From: an uncultured Sutterella sp.
GTDB lineage: Bacteria > Pseudomonadota > Gammaproteobacteria > Burkholderiales > Burkholderiaceae_F
NCBI GenBank assembly: GCA_934249275.1
Contig: CAKQKT010000068.1
Coordinates: forward strand, 1 to 10,645
Length of the DNA: 10,645 nucleotides
Direction of reading: 5' to 3'
Numbering within the stretch: position 1 is the first letter of the stretch; every line of letters starts with the position of its first letter. A model generated the notes under the pieces. It was not told the DNA's origin and did not search any database. It saw only the letters and a program-made list of their open reading frames with translations. Shown here one piece after another: positions 6,159 through 10,645 of the stretch. The position numbers and the translations under genes are program-made.

Positions 6159-6185
6159 ATCTTAGCACGGATTGGGGAGAGGCAA
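6159..6185 (-). promoter_or_regulatory. Candidate promoter for the HMA gene
   Basis: On the minus strand TTGCCT (6185-6180) and TAAGAT (6164-6159) are separated by 15 bases, somewhat short of the 17-base ideal. The -35 overlaps the end of the dap operon T tract, so this would restart transcription for the HMA gene after the terminator. Confidence 0.3.
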
Positions 6186-6219
6186 AAAAAGGGGAGGAAC
6201 GCAGGAACGTCTCTCCCCT
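6184..6219 (-). terminator. Intrinsic terminator of the dapA-dapB-dapH operon
   Basis: On the minus strand AGGGGAGA-type arms pair: 6219-6212 with 6197-6190, 8 bp with one G-U. After a mismatch, three more pairs (6210-6208 with 6201-6199) close a 6-base loop. Seven T residues run from 6190 to 6184. It begins 24 bases after the dapH stop codon. Confidence 0.85.
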
Positions 6220-6242
6220 AGCGATTTTACGCGACACCCGGG

Positions 6243-6947
6243 TTAGTCGAGCGTGCGCAGTGCGTCGATGAGGGCGGTCTTGGATTCGGTCTTTTCGTCC
6301 TTCATCTTGATGACGCGGGCGGGATTGCCGACCACGACGGCGCCGGCGGGCACGTCCTTGATGACGACGGCGCCCGCGCCGACGACGGCGCCGCGGCCGA
6401 CGCGCACGCCTTCGATCACGACGGCGTTGGCGCCGATCATGACGTCGTCCTCGATGACGACCGGGGTGGCGGAGGCGGGTTCGACGACGCCGGCGAGCAC
6501 GGTGCCCGCGCCGATGTGGCAGCGACTGCCGACGATGGCGCGGCCGCCGAGGACGGCGCCCATGTCGATCATGGTGCCTGCGCCGATGACGGCGCCGATG
6601 TTGATGACGGCGCCCATCATAATGACGGCGCCTTCGCCGATCTCGACCTTTTCGCGGATCACGGCGCCCGGTTCGATGCGGGCGCGGATGTTCTTGATGT
6701 CGAGAAGCGGAACGCCGGAATTGCGGCGGTCGTTTTCAATGACGATGTCGGAGATGAGCGAGGCGTTGGCCGTGACCACGGGTTCGAGATCGGCCCAGTT
6801 GCCGAAGACGACGAGGCTCAGCCCCTCGCCGAAGACCTTGGCGCAGCAGCCCGTGAAGTCGACGGGTTCCGTGAGGTTCACGTACATCTTGACGGGAGTC
6901 TTCTTGGGGGCGGTGGCTATGTAGTTGATGATTTCCTGAGCGTTCAT
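6243..6947 (-). CDS. dapH: 2,3,4,5-Tetrahydropyridine-2,6-dicarboxylate N-acetyltransferase DapH
   Basis: A 234-residue enzyme that transfers acetyl from acetyl-CoA to tetrahydrodipicolinate, giving N-acetyl-2-amino-6-oxopimelate in the acetylase branch of diaminopimelate/lysine synthesis. The N-terminal domain (1-80) ends in the DapH-typical '[14 protein letters not shown]' (70-83). A left-handed parallel beta-helix of hexapeptide repeats follows from about 86 to 206, including '[41 protein letters not shown]' and '[24 protein letters not shown]'. This closely follows the Firmicutes DapH proteins (Bacillus subtilis, 236 residues, recalled) and differs from the succinylase DapD of most proteobacteria. 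The ATG lies eight bases after the dapB stop and has no strong ribosome binding site, so coupled translation is likely. It is the last gene of the operon. Confidence 0.94.
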   Translation of the reverse strand: MNAQEIINYIATAPKKTPVKMYVNLTEPVDFTGCCAKVFGEGLSLVVFGNWADLEPVVTANASLISDIVIENDRRNSGVPLLDIKNIRARIEPGAVIREKVEIGEGAVIMMGAVINIGAVIGAGTMIDMGAVLGGRAIVGSRCHIGAGTVLAGVVEPASATPVVIEDDVMIGANAVVIEGVRVGRGAVVGAGAVVIKDVPAGAVVVGNPARVIKMKDEKTESKTALIDALRTLD

Positions 6948-6955
6948 CGTAAGTC

Positions 6956-7681
6956 TTACTTTGCGTTGTTGTTGAAGAGAAGGTCGTCGAGCGAATGGAA
7001 GCCGCGGGGCTCATTGACGAGCACGCGCGCGGCCTTGAGGGCGCCGAGCACGAAGATGCGGCGGCTCGAGGCGCGGTGCGTGAATTCGAGTTCTTCGTCG
7101 GGACCGAAGTAGTGGACGGAATGCGTGCCGGCGACGGTGCCGCCGCGCAGCGCATGAATGCCGATCTCGTTGGGACGGCGTTCGCCGCAGAGGCCTTCGC
7201 GGCCGTAGACGGGCGTGAGCTCGTGGTTCGGGTCGAGCGCCTCGACGAGAAGCTTGGCGGTGCCGCTCGGGGCGTCCTTCTTCTTGTTGTGGTGCGTTTC
7301 CGTCACTTCGATGTCGAAGTCCGGGCGAAGCGCGGCCGTCACAAGGTGCAGGGCCTTGGCGAGCACGGCGACGCCGAGCGAGTAGTTGGCGCTCCAGACG
7401 ACCGGGGCGTGCTCGCCGAGTGCGGCAACGGCGGCCTTTTCCTCGGCCGTGTAGCCCGTGGTGCCCGAGAGAAGCGCGGTGCCGGTGCGGGCGACGTAGG
7501 CGGCGACGGCGGGAAGGGCCTCGGGGCTGGAGAAGTCGATCGCGACGTCCGCGGCGGGCGCCGAAGCAAGTTCGGCGATGTTGTCGCGGTCGTATTCGCC
7601 GACGACGGCGTCTCCGGCCTCAAGGGCGCACTCCTTGAGGAGGCGGCCCATGCGGCCCGTTCCGATGAGGATGATGTTCAT
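6956..7681 (-). CDS. dapB: 4-Hydroxy-tetrahydrodipicolinate reductase DapB
   Basis: A 241-residue cytosolic NAD(P)H-dependent reductase making tetrahydrodipicolinate from the DapA product. The Rossmann start '[15 protein letters not shown]' carries the G-x-x-G-R-M-G motif (7-12). 'LLSGTTGYT' and 'SANYSLGV' are nucleotide-side loops. '[15 protein letters not shown]' (128-142) is the substrate-binding signature, with H130 matching the catalytic His159 and K134 the Lys163 of E. coli DapB. The protein is about 30 residues shorter than E. coli DapB, as in the compact form found in many anaerobes. The ATG at 7681 is chosen because AAGGAA at 7696-7691 precedes it and the Rossmann strand starts there; the frame upstream to 7780 overlaps dapA. 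It is 26 bases after dapA and eight before dapH. Confidence 0.95.
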   Translation of the reverse strand: MNIILIGTGRMGRLLKECALEAGDAVVGEYDRDNIAELASAPAADVAIDFSSPEALPAVAAYVARTGTALLSGTTGYTAEEKAAVAALGEHAPVVWSANYSLGVAVLAKALHLVTAALRPDFDIEVTETHHNKKKDAPSGTAKLLVEALDPNHELTPVYGREGLCGERRPNEIGIHALRGGTVAGTHSVHYFGPDEELEFTHRASSRRIFVLGALKAARVLVNEPRGFHSLDDLLFNNNAK

Positions 7682-7707
7682 GGGTTTCAATTCCTTTCTT
7701 GTTCCGC

Positions 7708-8601
7708 TTATTCGGCAATGAGGCCGGCCTTGACGAGCTCGGCGCGCAGGCGGGCGGCGTTGGCGGGTGACATGTCGCACAGCGGCAGGCGCATCGGACC
7801 GGCGTTGAGGCCCATCATGTTGAGGGCGGCCTTCGCGGGAATCGGGTTCACTTCATAGAAGAGCGCGTTCATGAGGTCGAGCCTGCGGATCTGTTCGGCG
7901 GCGGCTTCGGCGGTGCGGCCGGCGAACCAGTCGGCGCACATCCTGGAGCAGGAGGCCGGGTCGATGTTGGCGTAGACGCTGATGACGCCCGAGCCGCCGA
8001 TGCTCATGATGGGCACCGTGATGTCGTCGTTGCCGGACCACATCTGGAAGTCCGGGCCGAGGAAGCGGGCGATTTCCATGGCGTAGCTCATGTTGCCCGA
8101 GGCTTCCTTGATGCCGCAGATGTTCGGGTGCTTCGCGAGGCGCTCGACGACGGAGACCGGAATCGAGCAGCCGGTGCGGCCGGGCACGTTGTAGAGGATG
8201 CAGGGCACGGAGACCGCGTCGGCCGTTTCGGCGAAGTGGCGGTACATGCCTTCGGCGTTGGCCTTGTTGTAGTAGGGCGAGATGATGAGAAGCGCGTCGG
8301 CGCCCATGGCTTCGTAGCGGCGGCTCATCTCGATCTGCGTGGCCGTACAGTTGGAGCCCGAGCCCACGATCACGGGCACGCGGCCCGCGACCGTCTCGAT
8401 TGTGTGGCGAACGACGGCCGCATCTTCCTCATGCGTCATCGTGGAGTATTCGCCCGTCGTGCCGAGCGTGAGAATGGCGTTCGTGCCGCCGGCGATCTGG
8501 CGCTCGATGAGAACGGTGAGCGCTTCGAAATTCACGCTGCCGTCTTCGTGAAACGGCGTGATCATGGCGACGATGGACCCGCGGACGTGGTCGAACTTCA
8601 T
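7708..8601 (-). CDS. dapA: 4-Hydroxy-tetrahydrodipicolinate synthase DapA
   Basis: A 297-residue TIM-barrel aldolase that condenses pyruvate with aspartate semialdehyde, the committed step to diaminopimelate and lysine. Motifs in order: 'LTLGTTGEYSTMT' (T48-T49 pair), 'ADALLIISPYYNK', 'ILYNVPGRTG' with the proton-relay Tyr137 and Arg142, and 'ICGIKEASGN' with the Schiff-base Lys165. 'SGNDDITVPIMSIGGSGVISV' follows. Length matches the family. GAGG at 8612-8609, seven bases before the ATG, is the ribosome binding site. It is the first gene of a dapA-dapB-dapH operon. A U-tailed hairpin lies 23 bases upstream of the ATG, preceded by a lysine-riboswitch-like fold, so lysine-dependent premature termination is the expected control in addition to any feedback on the enzyme. 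Confidence 0.96.
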   Translation of the reverse strand: MKFDHVRGSIVAMITPFHEDGSVNFEALTVLIERQIAGGTNAILTLGTTGEYSTMTHEEDAAVVRHTIETVAGRVPVIVGSGSNCTATQIEMSRRYEAMGADALLIISPYYNKANAEGMYRHFAETADAVSVPCILYNVPGRTGCSIPVSVVERLAKHPNICGIKEASGNMSYAMEIARFLGPDFQMWSGNDDITVPIMSIGGSGVISVYANIDPASCSRMCADWFAGRTAEAAAEQIRRLDLMNALFYEVNPIPAKAALNMMGLNAGPMRLPLCDMSPANAARLRAELVKAGLIAE

Positions 8602-8624
8602 GTGAGTACCTCAGAAACAGAAAT

Positions 8625-8660
8625 AAAAAAAACTGTCGACAGAGGCGCCTCTGCCGACAG
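8625..8660 (-). terminator. Intrinsic terminator in the dapA leader, riboswitch expression platform
   Basis: On the minus strand CTGTCGGCAGAGGC (8660-8647) and GCCTCTGTCGACAG (8646-8633) are complementary over 14 positions with one G-U pair; the innermost bases form the loop. Eight T residues follow directly at 8632-8625. It ends only 23 bases before the dapA ATG with no gene before it on this strand, so it is a leader attenuator rather than the end of another gene. An alternative pairing of GCGCT (8706-8702, at the aptamer P1 3' strand) with GGCGC (8649-8645) could form an antiterminator; this pairing is tentative. Confidence 0.88.
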
Positions 8661-8698
8661 GTGAACGGGGAATGTGATTCCACAACGTTTCTGAAGGG

Positions 8699-8858
8699 GA
8701 TAGCGCAACCGTCCAAATGCCCGGACGGACAGTTCGCAGAATGTTTTTCTGCGACCCATCATCCGGGAGCGCCCTCTTCGGATGATTCGGCGGGGTTGCC
8801 TTGCTTCGACGTCGTCGCCTGCCGGCTCGGTCGGGCTTTTCGTCCCCGCTCCTCTATC
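8699..8858 (-). promoter_or_regulatory. Lysine riboswitch (L box) aptamer upstream of dapA
   Basis: Read on the minus strand this gene-free stretch folds as a five-helix junction like the lysine riboswitch. P1 is GATAG (8858-8854) with CTATC (8703-8699), followed by the conserved AGAGG. P2 is GCGGGG (8849-8844) with CCCCGC (8795-8790), with GCC/GGC and CGAC/GTCG pairings inside. The junction GCCGAA (8791-8786) matches the family sequence. P3 is ATCATCCG (8786-8779) with CGGATGAT (8765-8758). P4 is CGCAGA (8753-8748) with TCTGCG (8740-8735). Junction ACTGTC (8733-8728) is the other strongly conserved family word. P5 is CCGTCC (8728-8723) with GGACGG (8714-8709). Gene context (dapA) and the terminator immediately downstream fit lysine repression of transcription. 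This is comparison from memory with known L boxes such as B. subtilis lysC; it was not scored with a covariance model. Confidence 0.85.
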
Positions 8859-8911
8859 TGTATCGGAAAACTTACCATGTTCTTCACCGCTTGGAAAGGC
8901 GTGCGGGGCAA

Positions 8912-8932
8912 GAATCCGCCATTGCGGGATTC
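8912..8932. repeat. Imperfect palindrome upstream of the riboswitch
   Basis: GAATCC (8912-8917) and GGATTC (8927-8932) form a dyad, extended by GC/GC with a one-base bulge. It is in the dapA leader or promoter region, about 55 bases before the aptamer. It could be an extra leader hairpin or an operator; I see no way to decide from sequence. Confidence 0.3.
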
Positions 8933-8948
8933 CGCTCAATCCGTCTAG

Positions 8949-8976
8949 GTGATACATCGTACTAGAAACGTCTTAA
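8949..8976 (-). promoter_or_regulatory. Candidate promoter of the riboswitch-dapABH transcript
   Basis: On the minus strand TTAAGA (8976-8971) and TATCAC (8954-8949) are 16 bases apart, each matching four of six consensus bases. Transcription would start near 8942, leaving ~85 bases before the aptamer. Other weak candidates exist, for example TTGAGC with GATTCT near 8940-8912. Confidence 0.3.
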
Positions 8977-9021
8977 TGGGCGGCTTCCCGAGGACTTCTG
9001 CACTTCCTGAGCAAAATCGCG

Positions 9022-9030
9022 TGCTATAAA
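9022..9030 (+). promoter_or_regulatory. Extended -10 promoter for the M20 amidohydrolase
   Basis: TGCTATAAA (TG at 9022-9023, TATAAA at 9025-9030) is a good extended -10 element 77 bases before the ATG at 9108. No strong -35 is seen at 16-18 bases upstream, which is common with extended -10 promoters. It points away from the dapA leader, making a divergent control region. Confidence 0.5.
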
Positions 9031-9049
9031 TGAAGGACTTTTCTTTCAT
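9030..9049 (+). repeat. 8-bp inverted repeat at the expected transcription start
   Basis: ATGAAGGA (9030-9037) pairs with TCTTTCAT (9042-9049), with one G-U, around CTTT. It overlaps the expected start of the amidohydrolase mRNA, so it may be a 5' stabilising hairpin or an operator. Confidence 0.35.
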
Positions 9050-9107
9050 TCAAAGCCGGTGCGGGACCACGGAGCCCGGCCGGCATTTCCATCTGGAGGA
9101 CGCGCCG

Positions 9108-10223
9108 ATGAGCGTCAATGCCGTCACCTACCGCAGGGATCTTCACCGCATTCCGGAGCTCGACGACGAGCTCCCCGAAACGACGGCCTATGTAAAAAAG
9201 GTGCTCGAGCCGCTGGGCGCCGAGATCTTCTCGCCCATCAAGGGGAGCGTCTGCGCATACTTCGACGCGGGCGTCGATGAGACCGTCGCCCTGCGCGCCG
9301 ACATGGACGCGCTTCCCGTTGACGAATGCACGGGGCTTCCCTTTGCGTCTCAAAAGCCGGGGCGCATGCACGCCTGCGGCCACGACGGCCACACGGCCAT
9401 CGAGCTCGGCGTTGCCGAAGAGGTCTCCCGCATGCTCAAGGCGGGCGCGAAGCTCAGGAGAAACGTCCTCTTCCTCTTCCAGCCCGCCGAGGAGACGACG
9501 GGCGGAGCGGGGCGCCTCTGCGAAACGGGCGTCTTCAAAAAGTACAACGTCACCCGCGCCTTCGGGCTCCATCTTTGGCCGAACCTTCCCGAAGGCTCCG
9601 TCTGGTCGCGTCCGGGTCCGATGATGGCTCGCTCGAACGAGGTGACCCTCAGGGTCGAGGGTAAGAGCGTGCACGTCTCGCGCGCCGCCGAGGGGCTCGA
9701 TGCGCTTCGCGCGGGCGTCGACTGGATGAACGCCGCCTATGCCTGGACCGAAGCCCTTCCGCCAGAAGTGCTCCGCACGCTGCAGTTCGGCCGCATGACG
9801 GCCGGCACCGTGCGAAACGCCGTTGCGGGCTCGGCCGAAATCCAGGGGACGCTTCGAACCTATGAAGAGGCGCAGGCCGAAATGATCCGCTCGCATCTGA
9901 AGAAGCTTGCCGCCGAAACGGCCGAACGCACGGGCTGCGGGCTCGAGGTGAGCTTCAGCACGGGCTACCCCGCCGTCTGGAACAACGAGGCGCTTTTTGC
10001 GTGCGTTTCCAAAGAGCTCGGCGCCGATGCCCCGCATCTTCTCGTCGATCCGGTCCTCGCCGCCGAAGACTTCTCCTTCTATCAGAGAGAAGTTCCGGGC
10101 GTCTTCTTCTTCCTCGGCGTGGGCCCTGCAGAAGAGCTGCATTCGCCGAAGTTCGCCTGGAACGATGATGCCGTCATTCCTGCAGGTGTCGCCTTTATGC
10201 TGAAAATTTTGAATCTTTCGTAA
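9108..10223 (+). CDS. M20D-family amidohydrolase, candidate N-acetyl-diaminopimelate deacetylase
   Basis: A 371-residue cytosolic metallo-amidohydrolase of peptidase subfamily M20D (N-acyl amino acid amidohydrolase, hippurate hydrolase, N-acetyl-diaminopimelate deacetylase group). The start 'YRRDLHRIPEL', 'ALRADMDALPV' and the metal ligands 'HACGHDGHTA' (C90, H92), 'FQPAEE' (E128-E129), 'GLHLWP' (H155) and 'LHSPKF' (H345) are all present. The insert domain carries 'VEGKSVHVSRAAEGLDAL', where the usual G-G-H-A is S-V-H-V but His189 is kept. 'AEDFSFY' is near the end. The start is at 9108 with GGAGGA at 9095-9100; an in-frame ATG at 9030 overlaps the -10 box and adds non-family residues. It is divergent from the dapA operon. 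DapH makes acetylated intermediates that need this type of enzyme, so a lysine-pathway role is a fair inference. A general peptide-salvage aminoacylase is the alternative. Confidence 0.88.
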   Translation: MSVNAVTYRRDLHRIPELDDELPETTAYVKKVLEPLGAEIFSPIKGSVCAYFDAGVDETVALRADMDALPVDECTGLPFASQKPGRMHACGHDGHTAIELGVAEEVSRMLKAGAKLRRNVLFLFQPAEETTGGAGRLCETGVFKKYNVTRAFGLHLWPNLPEGSVWSRPGPMMARSNEVTLRVEGKSVHVSRAAEGLDALRAGVDWMNAAYAWTEALPPEVLRTLQFGRMTAGTVRNAVAGSAEIQGTLRTYEEAQAEMIRSHLKKLAAETAERTGCGLEVSFSTGYPAVWNNEALFACVSKELGADAPHLLVDPVLAAEDFSFYQREVPGVFFFLGVGPAEELHSPKFAWNDDAVIPAGVAFMLKILNLS

Positions 10224-10236
10224 AAATGCAAGCGTT

Positions 10237-10267
10237 GTCACAAAAGGTCACAAACTTCGAGTAGAAT
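10237..10267 (+). promoter_or_regulatory. Promoter of the symporter gene with a 10-bp-spaced direct repeat
   Basis: GTCACAAA occurs at 10237-10244 and again at 10247-10254, a repeat of exactly one helical turn. TAGAAT (10262-10267) is a good -10 box 125 bases before the symporter ATG. The -35 position (10239-10244, CACAAA) is poor and lies within the first repeat, so the repeats could bind an activator or a repressor. Confidence 0.45.
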
Positions 10268-10392
10268 GCGAGCTCCAGTCTGCCGGTAGACAGTGAAAGA
10301 AGGTTGAATCGGTCGGAACGGAAATAAAGCACTTTTTGCGAGCGGGTCAATCCCGGCCCGCCGGTCCACCTTTTCCCTTTCCTTGCTTTCAC
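10268..10392 (+). promoter_or_regulatory. 5' leader of the symporter gene, structured and lacking a Shine-Dalgarno sequence
   Basis: The leader holds a small hairpin GTCTG/TAGAC (10278-10282 with 10287-10291, loop CCGG) and a GC hairpin GCGGG/CCCGC (10342-10346 with 10357-10361). A pyrimidine-rich run of about 20 bases ends at the ATG. No GGAG-like site precedes the ATG. I looked for a glycine riboswitch, which can precede such transporters, and did not find its conserved words. Confidence 0.4.
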
Positions 10393-10645
10393 ATGGATTT
10401 CCTGAATCATCTTGTCAGTGAAGTCAACGGCGTTCTTTGGGGCGTCTTCTTCCTGATTCCGCTTCTTTGCGGCACCGGCATCTTCTACACCATCAAGCTG
10501 CGCTTCGTTCAGGTCCGCAAGTTCGGACTTGCGGCCCGCTTTCTTCTGGGCGGCGCCTCTCTCTTCGGCAAGCGCGCCGACAAATCCGGCATGAGCTCCT
10601 TCCAGGCGCTCGCCACCGCGGTGGCGGCCCAGGTCGGCACCGGCA
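10393..10645 (+). CDS. AGCS-family sodium:alanine/glycine symporter, N-terminal part, cut by window end
   Basis: The frame runs from ATG 10393 to the window end (84 codons) with no stop. The protein starts MDFLNHLVSEVNGVLWGVFF, followed by 'LIPLLCGTGIFYTIKLRFVQVRKF', which is the first membrane segment (about residues 13-34) and the conserved G-T-G...R-F-V-Q-R block of AGCS (AlsT/DagA-like) carriers. 'SSFQALATAVAAQVGTG' at the end matches the family signature S-x-F-Q-A-L-x-T-x-x-A-x-x-V-G-T-G, part of the substrate and sodium site. It would import alanine, glycine or a related amino acid with sodium across the inner membrane. The start is chosen by homology because no Shine-Dalgarno sequence is seen. 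It is 169 bases after the amidohydrolase on the same strand, with its own likely promoter. Confidence 0.9.
   Translation, partial: MDFLNHLVSEVNGVLWGVFFLIPLLCGTGIFYTIKLRFVQVRKFGLAARFLLGGASLFGKRADKSGMSSFQALATAVAAQVGTG

Noticed and set aside
6253..6924. Plus-strand frame with repeated Met-Thr-Ala-Pro units
   Set aside because: These repeats are the reverse reading of the DapH hexapeptide repeats, not an independent repeat protein.
8598..8957. 119-residue minus-strand frame and 95-residue plus-strand frame across the dapA leader
   Set aside because: The region is explained by riboswitch helices and a terminator. Neither frame has domain-like sequence or a good ribosome binding site.
9024..10241. 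405-residue minus-strand frame opposite the M20 amidohydrolase
   Set aside because: The plus strand has all M20D metal ligands and a good ribosome binding site; the reverse frame is compositional.
10268..10392. Possible glycine riboswitch before the AGCS symporter
   Set aside because: The conserved glycine aptamer words were not found; only two small hairpins are visible.
1..10645. CRISPR array, insertion sequence, phage or tRNA/attachment site
   Set aside because: No regularly spaced repeats, transposase-like proteins, terminal inverted repeats or tRNA-like cloverleaf were seen.

Overview
The window looks like chromosome of a GC-rich, LPS-bearing Gram-negative bacterium. The evidence is an LpxH-type lipid A gene and several exported proteins with Sec signal peptides. 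The gene style (several secreted peptidases, a beta-proteobacterial-looking LpxH, GC-rich third positions) suggests a Sutterellaceae-like gut beta-proteobacterium. That taxonomic guess is inference; no rRNA or marker gene is present to confirm it.

Left part (1-4255, + strand): the tail of an exported-type protein with an acidic DVDGDG motif comes first. A GAAA-tetraloop hairpin separates it from three consecutive genes for secreted hydrolases: a P1-family (DmpA-like) self-cleaving aminopeptidase, a C45/AAT-like cysteine N-terminal-nucleophile hydrolase, and a C69-family dipeptidase. All three have signal peptides and nearly identical ribosome binding sites, and all belong to families that use an N-terminal nucleophile after processing. 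A strong intrinsic terminator ends the block. Together they look like a periplasmic peptide or amide scavenging set.

Middle part (4289-6237, - strand): convergent lpxH; a small Ala/Pro/Gln-rich exported protein with a glycine-rich hydrophobic segment and its own terminator; and a 91-residue CxxC heavy-metal-associated (HMA) protein.

Right part (6184-10645): a lysine/diaminopimelate operon on the - strand in the order dapA-dapB-dapH, closed by an intrinsic terminator. DapH is the tetrahydrodipicolinate N-acetyltransferase, which marks the acetylase branch best known from Firmicutes. The gene-free 506 bases upstream of dapA hold what I read as a lysine riboswitch (L box), with aptamer about 8858 to 8699 on the - strand. 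It is followed by a 14-bp hairpin and U8 tract just before the dapA ribosome binding site, so lysine is expected to terminate transcription before dapA. Divergent from it is an M20D amidohydrolase that could be the N-acetyl-diaminopimelate deacetylase of the same branch. The matching aminotransferase is not in the window. The window ends inside an AGCS-family sodium:amino-acid symporter gene preceded by a direct-repeat promoter region and lacking an obvious Shine-Dalgarno sequence.

The most noteworthy element is the unannotated riboswitch and attenuator controlling an acetylase-type dap operon in an apparent Gram-negative host. Next is the tandem cluster of three different self-activating secreted hydrolases.
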